Assembly (NCBI RefSeq): GCF_018873765.1
Contig: NC_057926.1
Coordinates: forward strand, 52,743,878 to 52,807,877
DNA: 64,000 nt
DNA from: Telopea speciosissima
Taxonomy: Eukaryota > Streptophyta > Magnoliopsida > Proteales > Proteaceae
Direction: 5' to 3'
The notes beneath the pieces are model-generated. The model saw only the letters and a program-made list of their open reading frames with translations, was not told the origin of the DNA and searched no databases. Of this stretch, positions 1-11,800 are shown piece after piece. Every line of letters starts with the position of its first letter. Positions within the stretch are counted from its first letter, which is position 1. The position numbers and the translations under genes are program-made.

Positions 1-886
1 GTGTATTCATTTAGGTATATGTGAGCATGAATCATATTGTTTAAGCAGGGAGTCTATGATGGCTCCTTTGCCTTTGCAGTCACTGGACAGGTTCAGTGAG
101 AATTGGAGCACCCAAGGCCTACAACAGGCCCCATACTGCTTGGCTCTCAGTTTCTCTCACTGTACCTATCCAGTGATGAGATTACGGACTTCTTTTTTTT
201 CATGGCAAAACATCTTTAGAAAATGAACTTCCATATGCTGATCTACATAAGTGGATCCATAATACCATATCAAAGGGTTCTATATGCATTTGTCCATTGC
301 ATTTTCATTAAAGCTACTTGGTTTCTTTCCCCAGAGAGACATCTTCTATTAGAATCCCCAATTAGTTGGGCCATTTGTAGAGCTATAAATAAATTTATGT
401 TTTAATGGTAAAACACCTACTAGTAGTCTTATCTTGAAAGAGTTTCTGCTATAATCCTCTAATGCACCTAGTGAACTTGGGAGTTCTCTTTTGCCTTTAA
501 TCTTTTGTGGGTCCTTATGTTAGCATCCCATGTTTCTTTTCACAAAGACAAGATGGTGCTTTTGGGTAATTTTCGTTTAATCTCAATAAAAGCTTAGTGT
601 GTGCAGAGGGAGAAGAAAAGATTTCTACTAACCTTTGCCTAAAGTGGTTGAGATGATTGCACTTTGAGGGAATGAATACAAAAGCTGTTATACTCTTGTA
701 TTGTAAAAGAATTTTAGAAGTCATCAGATATATGGATGAGTGAAAGATGCAAATCAGTTTCAATTTTGATTTTTCAAAGATTTTCATATAGTTTCTTACT
801 ATGGAATCTCTTGGCTTTCTAGAATCCAAAAGAATGGAGAATATAATTTGGTTTAATTTGTTGTGTTAATTCATTGACAACTTGAT
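1..886. other. intergenic, no gene supported
   Basis: AT-rich sequence. The open frames here are short, lack recognisable domains and are not joined by plausible splice sites. I see nothing to annotate before the tRNA-like unit. Confidence 0.5.
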
Positions 887-966
887 GGGTCTTTAGCTCA
901 AATTGGTAGAGCACTTGGAACATGAGCATGTTCCAAGAGGATGGTGGTTCGAGTCCACCAAGGCCC
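887..966 (+). tRNA. tRNA-like gene or pseudo-tRNA with enlarged anticodon loop
   Basis: The cloverleaf can be built by eye. There is a 7-bp acceptor stem (GGGTCTT with AAGGCCC, one G-T pair), a D arm GCTC/GAGC at 896-912, an anticodon stem CTTGG/CCAAG at 914-918 and 933-937, a 5-nt variable loop, and a perfect T arm GGTGG-TTCGAGT-CCACC at 943-959. The anticodon loop is 14 nt instead of 7 and can pair with itself, extending the stem around GAGC. Read as a 7-nt loop plus a 7-nt insertion after position 37, the anticodon would be CAT, but U33 is missing. It may be an intron-bearing or decayed tRNA, or the head of a tRNA-derived SINE. No 3' A-rich tail is visible. Confidence 0.5.
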
Positions 967-2401
967 TCTTTATTCAACTGTTCATAGCATAGTTAATTAT
1001 GCCACTAATCCACACAAGAACCCAATTTTAATGGCATCTTTGAAATTTGACATCTTTTTATACTAACTTTGGTTATGTTAATGAGATATTTTAATTTTAT
1101 GTTAAGGTTGGGAAAAGGATTTTACAAGTCTTTTTTTGGTATAATTGACAAAGAAATGGCTTTATTGTAATTAATATCAAATAGGGAAGAATAGATTTTA
1201 CCAAACACCATTTTCGTTCTAAATAGCATTCTTAAGAACGTTACCAAACGGTCATTTTCGGTCTCAGAACGCTGTTCTAGACCAAGAATGCAAAAGAACG
1301 TTTCTAGTCAAGAACAGGTGTTCTTTGTTCAGACCGTTACCAAACGTAGCCTGAAACCAATACATATGCTAGATTGATACAATTCGAAACCTATAACCTT
1401 GAGGGTTTGGATCGAACCAGGATCCTTTGCAGTGCCACCTGGCCCTTTGTTGTGCCATTGGATGTGCACCGCCGCCCCGCCGATACTGCAGAGGATTTTA
1501 ATACGTTTCTCACGTGGGAACAGTCACCACCTTATTCACACCATACCAGAGATGCAAGACGCACCTTGGCACGCGAGATCCATACTCCATAAACGGTGTG
1601 AATGAGATGGAGACCGCCCCCACTTGAGGAGACTCAAACCTTGACTGCAACAGGGTTTAAAGAGATGAGGTCAAAATTTTTTTTTCCTCCCCTACCCCCC
1701 ATCCTTTTTCTTTGCTTGGGGAACAAGGTTCATCTCTGTATTACCATTGGTCTTCCAAGTATCCCATGCTACTCCCATTATTTAGTTCCTATCATAAGCC
1801 TATGCATGTTTTCTGACATGGAGGATAAGAGACGTCATTTTGTAGAAATTTCTTAGAAGCTAACATTCATGATCCCCATTAGATGTGTCGTTTTGTAGGA
1901 ATTTTCTTAAAGCTTTCATTCATGATCCCACTAAGATTACATGTACAGTGAATAAAGAAGACAGAAATCTAACAAAAAAGTGTTAAAGTTCACTGTTCAT
2001 GATAGGTGAGGCCCAGAAGAAATAATAATGTAAGACTTATACTTTTATGAGTGAGAACAATGAAGCAAGAAGTGAGAGTAGAAGTGAAGTGGTGTTCCTT
2101 TTAGCATGGAAAGATGACATTCCTTCTCCTCAAGTCTGGGTACTGACAAAGCTTAGTTACCTTGGAAAGCAGAGCTCATGGATTCTATGATTTCATTTAT
2201 TATTAGTATTACTGCTTCCTAGTTTCTTCATTAACTCATTCTTACCTTGAAAGCATCCCCTGGAACCTCAAACCTCTCTGGTGGACCTTTGAGACCTTTG
2301 AGGTTAGGTGGTTTATCTTGTCTCTAAGTTTTGTTAATGTTTCAGGAAATGGGTTGAGTATGAACTCTTATTATGTTTCTTTTGTGTCTGAATCATTGTG
2401 T
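967..2401. other. intergenic, with two small repeat patches
   Basis: No gene is supported. Around 1200-1365 the sequence repeats ACCAAACG and AGAACG-type words, like the ends of a plant hAT-type MITE seen elsewhere as GGCTATGTTTGGTA. Positions 1417-1502 form a small inverted repeat (GGATCCTTTGCAGT against ACTGCAGAGGAT). Positions 1842-1945 hold two diverged copies of a ~60-bp unit containing CATTCATGATCCC. The short open frames at 1374-1856 overlap these patches and show no domain. Confidence 0.45.
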
Positions 2402-3110
2402 CATCTTTTTAGTATTTAATTTCTTTTTTTTGTGACCTTTGTTTCTGGTTTTGCAGAAATGTACATTTAATTTCTGAAGTATCAAGTTGTGATTCTATCT
2501 TTATTGTTTTCTGTAATGGCTATGACTCCAATAGTAGTTGAGGAAGGGTGAATAGAAAATGGGCTTGTGGGGGAAATAGCAGTTGGAGCATGGAAGTTTC
2601 TGCCTCTCTCTCTTTTCTTCATCTTTTTAGTATTTCATTCCTTGTTTTTTGTGACCTTTGTTTCTGGTTTTGCAGAAATGTAAATTCAATTTCTGAAGTA
2701 TCAAGTTGTGACTCTATCTTTATTGTTTTCTGTAATGGCTATGACTCCAATAAGTAATTGAGGAAGGGTGAATAGAAAATGGGCTTGACCATTTCTTTGG
2801 AAAGAGGGAAATGGCAGTTGGATTTTGAAAGTTTCTGCCTCTCTCTCTTTTTTTCATCTTTTTAGTATTTCTTTCCTTGTTTTTTGTGACCTTTGTTTCT
2901 GGTATTGCAGAAATTTACAATCAATTTCTGGAGTATCAAGTTGTGATTCTATCTTTTATTGTTTTCTGTAATGGCTATGACTCCAATAGTAGTTGAGGAA
3001 GGGTGAATAGAAAATGGGCTTGGCCATTTCTTTGGAAAGAGGGAAATGGCAGTTGGAACTTGGAAGTTTCTGCCTCTCTCTCTCTCTCTCTCTTTTCTTC
3101 ATCTTTTTAT
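2402..3110 (+). repeat. three-copy tandem repeat upstream of RDR1
   Basis: A unit starting at CATCTTTTTAGTATTT recurs at 2402, 2620 and 2855, and a fourth, broken start lies at 3100, so the period is about 218-245 bp. Each copy carries a pyrimidine-rich tract followed by a TTGCAG acceptor-like site, the block CAAGTTGTGA, and GGCTATGACTCCAATA followed by GAGGAAGGGTGAATAG. The later copies gain a TTTCTTTGGAAAGAGGGAAA insert. It lies about 150 bp before the RDR1 start codon, so it is probably promoter, leader or leader-intron sequence. Confidence 0.85.
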
Positions 3111-3258
3111 ATTGCTTAATCCTTTGGAGTTGGGAATGATCTTGTTTTTCTAATAAAACAATATGTGCTTATTGAATCTCATATATGTATTAGCCTTTAG
3201 CAGTCACTTACTTGGTATTAAACAAACATGGAAATGCAGTTTGGATTAATTGGAGGAT

Positions 3259-6200
3259 ATGGGGAGGACGATTCATCTTGCTCGGTTCCCTTCCTGGGTA
3301 ACTGCGGAAGAAGTTAAGGAATTTCTAGAGGGTCGTACTGGCAAAGGAACTGTTTATGCAGTAAAAATCAGGTCACCCAAGAATCAAAGGCCAGATGAGG
3401 AGGCATTTGTTTTTGCTTTTGTGCAATTTACAACTGCTACGAGTGCTGGTGAACTTGTAGACTACTTGGTCAATAAGCGCCTGTATTGTGGAAATTTTTA
3501 CCTGAATGCTTCATATGCGAAACATGATATAGTACCCAAGCCCTCGATTCTCACTTTGGAGAATATGAGACTGCATTTTGGCTGTCAAGTTTCAGGTGAT
3601 CAATTCTGTGCTCTCTATACTGGACAGGATGTTGTGGTGAACTTTGGTTTTGACCTGCAGAAAATATACTTCTTCCTGTCTTATGGAGGTGTAGAATATA
3701 AGCTTGAACTCTCTTATGATGACATCTGGCAAATCCAGCTTCGTTGTCCACGTGGTCGATACAAATACAAGTTTCTCCTAATTCAGGTATGCTCATGAGA
3801 AGTAGTTTCACTATTGCTGCTTATTTCTGTTTGATCATAATTTTGTCCTTTCCATGGAGTGAAGATGTCATTGTTCCTGATAAGATTGTATTTTGGTTCT
3901 ATTTCTAAGTAAAGTAGTCCTCTTGCCTAATGATTTAGTGTCTTCGGTGTTGGGAGACAATTCACAATTCAATGTCATGTTCAATATAAAACTGAAGTAT
4001 AACTGGCTTATGTCTCTTTATTCGTCTAGTAATAGGGTACGATCCTAGGATCTTTTGATTCAGGAACTAACTGAACATCCTATAAGTGAGTTATGTGGTG
4101 ATAATAAGCCATCTTTAGATGTGATCTTACCTTTGCAATTGGAATTGTGTGTCTAATTTCGAACAAAATCATAAAATCTGTACCTACATTGATAGCGGAT
4201 TTTTATATCTAAGATTTCAATTACATCTGGATCAATATGAAATACTGTGAGACCATATACATTGAATTGGCTAGGCTTACTGATTGGTTCACAGGGGTAA
4301 CCACAGTTCATTGCCTCAACAACTGGGAAGACTGAATTACCCATTCACTAGTGCAGAGCAAGCTGCAAAAAAGTGCCCTTTGCATCTGGGATGCAACAGT
4401 ATAGTTCTCCATTCCAAACCCAATCATTCTGAGCTGCACCAAACAGGGTTTAGTCCTGGTTTGATAACTCTTTTATAAGGATTTGATAAGTTTCACTGTT
4501 CATTTGATTAACAATCTTTACTTCAAAAGTAGTTGCTTCATTTTCGCTTACTCTAGTGTTGAATTGAATGTAAGCGATGCTTGTTACTATTGATTTAGTT
4601 TAATAGGTTACTACCTCATTACCTTGAACTTTTGACTCGAACATCGCTGCTTGAAATTTTTTCAATTTGTACTGCAAAGTCATGTAGTCCAAACATAACA
4701 ATACTGCTCTAAACATTAATAATGTTTCACAAAGCATGTGAATGAAGACAGATGACATAATTTCTTCAACTTGTAGGTGCTTGGTGTTCCTCGGATATAT
4801 GAGAAACCTGTACACTCTTCAGGGCTTGTGTTTAAAGACTATTACAAGGATGCTTCAAATGATCAGTGGGATAGAGCAACAGATTTCACTCACTCATTCT
4901 GTATTGGACAATCTTCTGCAATTTGTTTAAGGATTCCACACAATTGTGCACTTCCAGATTTCAAAAAACATTTTGTCTACTATAAAGAAGATAAAGGTCA
5001 GTTTATCTTGAAGAGTGGATCAGCATTCTCCAATAATTTGGATCTAGTCCCCATTGTTGGCCCTCCTGATGTTCTTGAATTGCAGAGATTTCCATATGAA
5101 ATCCTGTTTAAGGTGTGTTCTTTGGTTCAGAATGGGTGCCTTGCCGGGCCAATGCTTGATGCTAATTTTTTCAAGTTAGTTCATCCTGCTTTCATTCCAG
5201 TTAACTACATAGAGTGTGCCTTGGAGAAACTGTATCATTTAAAGGAATGCTGCTATGAACCTGTTGGGTGGCTCCATCAGCAATATGGAAGATACCGCAG
5301 ATCCAATCGTACTCTTAGTTCCCCTACTATTTCCTTGGATGCCGGCTTGGTATATGTTCGCAGGGTTCAAATAACCCCTAGTAAAGTGTACTTTTTTGGT
5401 CCAGAAGTTAATGTTTCGAATCGTGTGCTACGCCACTACTCTAACTACATTGATAATTTTATTCGAGTCTCTTTTGTTGATGAGAACTTGGATAAAATGT
5501 ACTCAATAAATTTATCTCCAAGTACATCTAATGGCAGCGAGGAAAGGCGTACTGGAATTTATAGAAGGATACTTTCTACATTAAGAAATGGCATAGTTAT
5601 TGGAGAAAAGAGGTTTGATTTTCTTGCCTTCTCATCAAGTCAGTTGCGTGATAATTCTGTATGGATGTTTGCAAAAACAGATGATGGGATTACAGCAGCA
5701 GAGATCAGAAAATGGATGGGTGATTTTCATGAAATAAGAAATGTGGCAAAATATGCTGCTAGATTGGGCCAATCTTTCAGTTCTTCCACAGAAACTCTTA
5801 ATGTTCATAGGTTTGAAGTTGAAATTATCCATGATATAAAGCAGAGGAAGTATAATTTCTCAGATGGGATTGGTAAAATTTCTGCTGATTTTGCAAGGAG
5901 AGTTGCAAAAAAGTGTGGCTTAAAAAGTTCTACTCCATCTGCCTTTCAAATAAGATATGGTGGCTTCAAGGGTGTTGTGGCTGTAGATCCTACATCAACA
6001 ATGAAATTATCTTTAAGAAATAGCATGTGCAAGTATAAATCACATAACACAAAACTTGATGTTCTGTCATGGAGCAAGGATCAGCCTTGTTTTCTCAATC
6101 GTCAAATAATCACTCTTTTGTCAACACTTGGAGTGAAAGACTACATATTTCTAAAGAAGCAAAGGCAGGCTGTAATCAAACTGGATGCTATTCTAACCAA

Positions 6201-8392
6201 TCCATCAAGGGCACAGGAAGCACTTGAGCTGATGTCTCCAGGTGAAAACAGTATTGTTCTCAAGGAAATGTTGATGTGTGGCTATGAGCCTAATGTTGAA
6301 CCATTCCTTTCAATGATGCTACAAGCATTCCGGGCAGCAAAGCTTCAAGAACTACGAAAGAAGTCAAGGATATTTGTTCCAAATGGAAGATCATTGATGG
6401 GATGTCTAGATGAAACTCGAACCTTGGAATATGGGCAAATATTTGTCCAAGTTTCTAGAATTGGGTGTAAACGAGTTCATGATAGTTCCCCTTTTATTGT
6501 TGAGAGAAAGGTAATTGTTGCTAAAAACCCATGCTTGCATCCTGGTGATTTGCGTGCCGTTGATGTCCCAGCATTGCACCACATGGTGGATTGCATTGTT
6601 TTCCCACAAAAAGGAGCAAGGTGAGACAGTTTACATGACTTATTCTGTTAGTTAATTATACTCTCTGATTTTTTTGTGATATCAATTCATAATCTTAGTC
6701 TCACTTATATCAAATAGATACTTATGCAGATATAAGTTATACCATCCAGGATGTAACAGTACCTGAATTTTGTCTGTCCATCTGGGTTTGGGCCCCCCAC
6801 CTTTCTCTATCTCTCACTGTTTTTTTTTTTTTTTGGCAGAAGCTCCTAATCGATAGCTATCAAAACAGAAGGGATTTAGGCCTTTTTTTACTTCCTTTTT
6901 GCAAACAGTTTTCACTTATTTCATTCCTTTGATGTGAATGCTCTGTATAGTTCTCAACTTATCCCTGTCTAAAATTGGTTTTTGATGTTATCTGAACTGT
7001 GATTGTAGACCACATTCAAATGAATGTTCAGGGAGTGATTTAGATGGAGATTTATATTTTGTAAGTTGGGATCCAGCACTTATTCCTCCTCGTCAAATTG
7101 AACCAATGGAGTATGATCCAGCAGCAACTATTACCTTGGACCATGATGTTACAATGGAGGTACAATGTAATTCTGAAACTCTTTAGTACTTCTCCATATA
7201 GATTCTGGTTGTCACTTAGTTCTTCATATTTACTCTGTTTCTTCCTTTCACTTTTGATACTGTTTCTAGAGCATTCTCTCTCAGAGTTGTTCAACTGAAG
7301 CTATGTGAGCTTCCATTATTGAATCTGACTATGTTCTCTATGCATTACCCTTGATAGTACTAATTAGTAATTACTATTTGTTGCCAAACAAAGTAATGCT
7401 GAAATCTTGTAATGTTAAAACTTGCATCCTGCCTTGTTCTTTAGATTGTACTTCAAAGATCAATGAATGGTCATATGTTCTTACACTAATTCTTCATCAC
7501 GATGTAGAACCAAAAATCCCTTGGAAGTCATGTTTATGTTTTTCTGGTACAGGAAGTTGAGGAGTACTTCACAGATTACATTGTGAATGAGAGCCTTGGA
7601 ATCATTTCAAATGCTCACTTAGTGTTTGCTGACAAGGAACCAAACAAGGCAGAAAGTGATGAATGTATAGAACTTGCAAAGCTCTCCTCAATTGCCGTCG
7701 ATTTCCCAAAGACTGGTGTACCAGCAGAAATTCCAGCTTATCTACGAGTCAATGAATATCCAGATTTCATGGAAAAGCTTGACAAACCAACCTATGAATC
7801 AACAAGAGTGATCGGAAAACTCTTCAGAGAGATAAAAGACAAAGCATCAGACACATCCTTCATAACATTTACTCAGGAGGTGGCAAAGAAATCTTATGAC
7901 CCAGACATGGAGGTTGATGGCTTTGAGGATTACATTGCTGATGCTTACCATTACAAAGGTGAATATGATTCTAAGTTGGGAAACTTAATGGATTATTATG
8001 GAATCAAAACTGAGGCAGAAATCCTCAGTGGGAGTATCATGAAGATGTCAAAATCTTTCTCAAAGAAACGGGATGCAGACGCAATCGGATTGGCAGTTAA
8101 GTCTTTAAAAAAGGAGGCAAGGAGATGGTTTGATGAGGGAGTTGGGAAAGGTTCATCTCTTGATGAGATATATGCAAAGTATAAAAAGGCATCAGCTTGG
8201 TATCATGTAACATATCATTCTGATTATTGGGGATGCTACAATGAGGGAACGAATAGGGATCATTTCCTGAGTTTTCCATGGTGCATCTATGACAAGCTGA
8301 TAAAGATCAAGAAGACCAAAAACATTTTCTTCAGGTCTCTTAATTTATCATCACTGGAACACCAATTTGCAGATGGTTTCATACTCAGTTGA
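3259..8392 (+). CDS. RDR1: RNA-dependent RNA polymerase 1 (RDR1-type), 4 exons
   Basis: Cellular RNA-dependent RNA polymerase of the RDR-alpha clade. The family copies single-stranded RNA into dsRNA for DCL processing, and RDR1 acts in salicylate-linked antiviral silencing. Coding exons are 3259-3786, 4777-6620, 7009-7159 and 7553-8392. All junctions are GT-AG and keep frame, giving 1120 aa, the usual RDR1 length. The ATG at 3259 (MGRTIHLARFP) matches RDR1 N-termini; the in-frame TTG nine bases upstream is not a likely start. An AG at 3238-3239 may end a leader intron. The N-terminal ~95 residues resemble the RRM-like domain. Exon 2 carries the RDR core (for example GLVYVRRV, FSDGIGKIS, QIRYGGFKG, RTLEYGQIFVQ). 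The catalytic loop DLDGD is intact at residues 801-805 in exon 3. Exon 4 holds the conserved C-terminal region ending YHSDYWGCYNEG and FPWCIYD. No disabling change is visible, so it is probably functional. Confidence 0.95.
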
Positions 8393-8702
8393 AAAGGAGG
8401 GTTCCCTTCAATTAAATTTCTGATGTTAATTGCTTTTGTTGTTATATGTTTGGATTGAGAAAAAACCATTTAGATTTAGGTGTGTAATAAGTTGGGAGCT
8501 TGATGGAACTCCTGAATGTGACGTAAATAGGGAGGATTGATCAAACTGCTGAATATGGCTTTTGTAGTTGCTGATACTTATATTTGAATTTGAATACTAT
8601 AAAATAATATTAGGGAGAGGGTTCCTCATGCAGCCATTGGAGAGAAATCTGCCCACACCACCAATGGGTGTCCCGAACAGGTGAGCGAAAATAATAAAAA
8701 AA

Positions 8703-8877
8703 GGGAAGTAGTTTTCTGTCCGGGAGTTTGGTATACACCAATACTTTCAATGTGTCCATCTCTCTCCTCCTCAAAGCAAGGGGGCAGAGGTGTCTTTTCA
8801 TATGGGGAAGAGAGAGATAGACTCATCGGAGTGTTGGCGTAAGCTACACTCTCGGGGAGAGAGTTCTTTCACTTCCC
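8703..8877. mobile_element. foldback MITE-like element, family E copy 1
   Basis: The ends are inverted copies (GGGAAGTAGTTTTCTG at the left, the complement of ACTTCCCT preceded by GAGAGTTCTTT at the right). Inner arms also pair: TTTGGTATACACC against GGCGTAAGCTACACT. The same sequence recurs at 37875-38046. No convincing target duplication is seen here. It lies about 310 bp after the RDR1 stop. Confidence 0.6.
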
Positions 8878-9445
8878 TAATCTTTATTTCCTTTGCAACC
8901 AAACGGTCACATGGCAGAGTGAGCCTCCACTGATTTGTGAATTTTTTCACGGGAGTCTTAGTATTCCATGACTAGGACTCCACATGGCAAAAAAATCTAC
9001 TTATGTTCAAAGTTTTTATAGTAGTCCTCTACTTATGGGGACTCTTTTATTACTAAATTGCAGTCCCTAGCTCATTCATTTCTAAAATTCTGAAATGGAT
9101 GGTGGTTGGGTCACCATGGATCTAGTTCATGGTATTAGCATCGGTATGGGTTGCTGCTGAAATTGATATCGATATTGATCTCGATCTGCCATATCAGGTT
9201 GAATCGAATGATTTTGCTCATGATGATTCTGATACTTTTTTTGACTATTTTGCCCTCCTTGGTTTTTGTACCACCGATACAATGTTGGTCAGATATGATA
9301 TGACTCGACTGATACACCCGATCTGATACTAATTCTTAAATCCTTGTGAACCACCTACATGGGACCCAGCGGGGTCATTTGTCAAATAAAAATGGTCAAA
9401 TCACATCTAAGGGCATTTATGACAATACACAATGTGGGTTGTGTA
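8878..9445. other. intergenic, no gene supported
   Basis: Short frames only. The stretch at 9165-9190 has ATCGATATTGATC-type simple repetition, which produces the Asp/Ile-rich open frames seen on both strands. Nothing else is recognisable. Confidence 0.4.
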
Positions 9446-9949
9446 TAGGGGTGCAAGTTTGGCCCTGGCGGCACGAACCCACCCTGGCCCGCTCTGAGCC
9501 CAAACAAGGCCATGGTTGAGATATCTTGGCCCTGAGGGTGGGTCAGGGATGGAAATTTCTAGCCCTGAGTCAGGGTTGGGTCGGGTCAGGGTGGGTTGTG
9601 TATATATATATTGATATAATATATATTATAAACTTTAAATGTCACCCACATTGTGTTATATAATATATTATATATGAAGATAATAAGTGATATAATACAT
9701 TTTATTGTGTTATTTTACATAAAATTGATAACTTTCTCCCCGGCCCAGTCCAACCCATGCATCTCCCTTCCCCCTTTCCCCTTCCCATGATCAGGGCCAA
9801 TCAGGGTCAGCCCAGCCCGAGGGCGGGTCAAGGTTGGATTTTCCAGGCCTTGAGTCAGGGATAGGTTGGGCTCGGGCCTAGATAAAGGAATTTAGGGTTG
9901 GGCTAGGGTTTTATAAAGCCCGATCCAACCTTACCTTGTTGCAGCCCTA
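9446..9949. mobile_element. hAT-type non-autonomous element with 8-bp target duplication
   Basis: The termini are TAGGGGTGCAA at the left and TTGCAGCCCTA at the right, an imperfect 11-bp inverted repeat. The direct flanks are GTTGTGTA at 9438-9445 and GTTGTGTA at 9950-9957, an exact 8-bp target duplication as expected for hAT transposition. The 504-bp body has GC-rich arms full of GGGTCGGG and GCCCAGCCC words around an AT-rich centre and no coding capacity. A related element lies at 54906-55363. Confidence 0.85.
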
Positions 9950-9957
9950 GTTGTGTA

Positions 9958-10721
9958 TTACGAGTTTAATACAACTCAATTATATTCCTTCTCTACACAA
10001 TTAAGTTGTCTTGTTGTAGCAGACTAGCAGCCCTTGTTAGGGAGGGCAAAAAAAAAACAAGATATCTTTTTCTCTATTGTCGTTGTCAGCTGGATCACCC
10101 GTGGGGTTTGGGTAAGGATGTCAAAATCAAAGCAAAATTGAAACCGAATGAAACAATTTAAACCAAAACCGTAAAACCGTGTAATAAATGGTTTTGTTTA
10201 TGGTTTCAAAATTGAGGCCGTTTAATTAAACAATTTTAACTGAACTGGGCTGTTTAACGCTCTTAGATGTACATAAATGTACCAAAAGCAAACAGAAACC
10301 ATTTATCGAAATTGAACCAAACCATTCAAATAGAAACCGTAAAATCTTTTAATATATGATTCGATTATGATTTCAAAATTGAGACAATTTAATTAAACGG
10401 TTTTATCGGAACTGATCGTTTAATAGCCTTAGGTTTGAGGCAATCATTTTCATTTAAGGATAAATGGAGAGAATCTGCCTTATTGGTTTTTGATAAATGT
10501 AGTAAGAATCGTGGGAGCGGTGATAAGGATTTTTTGCCAAAAAAAAAAACTCAAAACAAAAAAGGAAAAATGGAGAAGAAAGAGACAGAATATTGGATTG
10601 GAGTGGGACTGATGATAAGCTACCAACATCATGTGATTGGATTGTGATTCAAATGAAGTTGAAAGCGGTTACTGTAGTAATTGTTGTTGCTAACATGAAT
10701 TCTGTGTGTGATTATTTTAGG
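9958..10721. other. intergenic, no gene supported
   Basis: Degenerate A/T-rich repetition. The words AACCGTTTAATTAAAC and AAACCGT recur between 10130 and 10430, suggesting decayed repeats. No gene-like frame is present. Confidence 0.4.
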
Positions 10722-10790
10722 CATGAAGCTGAATTGGCAGCAGCTGCAGCACAACCTCTTCCTGATGATGATGATGACACATTTGAGTAG
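10722..10790 (+). other. possible terminal coding exon, unattributed
   Basis: After a pyrimidine-rich acceptor (GATTATTTTAG ending at 10721) there is a short frame reading HEAELAAAAAQPLPDDDDDTFE and then a stop at 10788-10790. Such an Ala-rich then acidic tail looks like the real C-terminus of a plant protein, followed by 3' UTR-like sequence. I see no upstream exon before it in the repeat-filled interval back to RDR1, so it may be an orphan exon left by rearrangement, or chance. I do not recognise the protein. Confidence 0.3.
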
Positions 10791-11084
10791 ATTCCTGGAT
10801 GGTCTTCTTCACCCAACCTCTTTTAGAATAGGTCTAGCTAAATATTCTTGGGCTGTTATAGTGCCAGTTATTTTGCAGGTTCTGGTCTTTTAAGTGTGGA
10901 TCTGCAATGTACTCTTCTTTCTCTTTTCTAGATCTTAGTCCATGGTGGGGAAATTACATCTTTATTGTCATTAGTGATCCAAGTTTAGAGTTCTTGGTTA
11001 TTTTGTAATGGTATTCGTTATCTACATTCTTTTCAAGATTTGGAACTGTTTCAAAATTATCTCTCTATATTTCATTGCTGGAAA

Positions 11085-11180
11085 TAGCCTCTCTGCGAAA
11101 GTAGGGGTAATGCTGCATACATTATGACCCTTCCCGGACCCCGTAGTGGCGGGAGCCTCGTGCACTGGATACGCCCTTTG
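11085..11180 (+). mobile_element. Au-like SINE, 5'-truncated
   Basis: The conserved 3' portion of the widespread plant Au SINE family is present in order: AATAGCCTCTCTGCGAAAG, GGGTAATGCTGCATACATTA, GACCCTTCCCGGACCCCG, GGCGGGAGCCTCGTGCACTG, ending in ACGCCCTTT. The tRNA-like head with boxes A and B is missing. A second fragment lies on the other strand at 24636-24697. Confidence 0.75.
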
Positions 11181-11457
11181 ATCTCTCTATATTTCATTGG
11201 TGGCTAGACCATGAGAAAAAATCAATGGGGGGGGGAGGAGCAGATTTGTTAACAGCCAAACTGGCCTGTTGGTTAGCCCAAAATTGGCCTAAGTCTTGCA
11301 AGGAATATTAGCCACCCACCATCTATATAATCTATATAAAAATAACCCCCGAGATGCCATGTTACAGAACACAAGCTATAGAGGAAAATTTGTTTCGCTT
11401 GCACAATTTCCACAGCAAAAAAGAGTATTGATGCACATATACGCATATATATTTTTT

Positions 11458-11648
11458 GGGGAGTAGAACGCTGCCTGGTTGTGCGTCTTGCGTGGCAACT
11501 AGTCCCAGACACAGAACCGTCTTGGGGTGCCCTGAAAAATCCACCTTTATATGGGGGCAAGATGGTCATTTCTAGGCTCCCCAAGGCAGTTTTGTGTCTG
11601 GGCATGGTTGCCACGCTAAGCATAAGATCGGGTAGCATTCTTTCTCCC
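11458..11648. mobile_element. Mutator-like MITE (family C) with 9-bp target duplication
   Basis: The arms of ~55 bp are inverted copies. The left arm reads GGGGAGTAGAACGC, then GCGTGGCAAC, then CCCAGACACA. The right arm is the complement with GTGTCTGGGC, GTTGCCACGC and GCATTCTTTCTCCC. The flanks ATATTTTTT (11449-11457) and ATATTTTTC (11649-11657) agree at 8 of 9 positions, which fits a Mutator-type target duplication. Open frames inside it on both strands are by-products of the palindrome. Confidence 0.75.
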
Positions 11649-11800
11649 ATATTTTTCTTGGAGGGGGAGTGGGGAAGATGAGTATAGAGACAAATATTAT
11701 ATTTAATCTTCCAAGTGGAACCACCACCTTATTGGGCAAAGCAAGACAGTTGATCTCCTTTATATCATGTGTTCAAGTAGTGATTACTTTGCTACGTATC

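Noticed and set aside
3259-8392. Viral RNA polymerase inserted in the genome
   Set aside because: Exon structure, 1120-aa length and the DLDGD loop identify the plant's own RDR1. Viral RdRps use GDD-type motifs and have no such introns.
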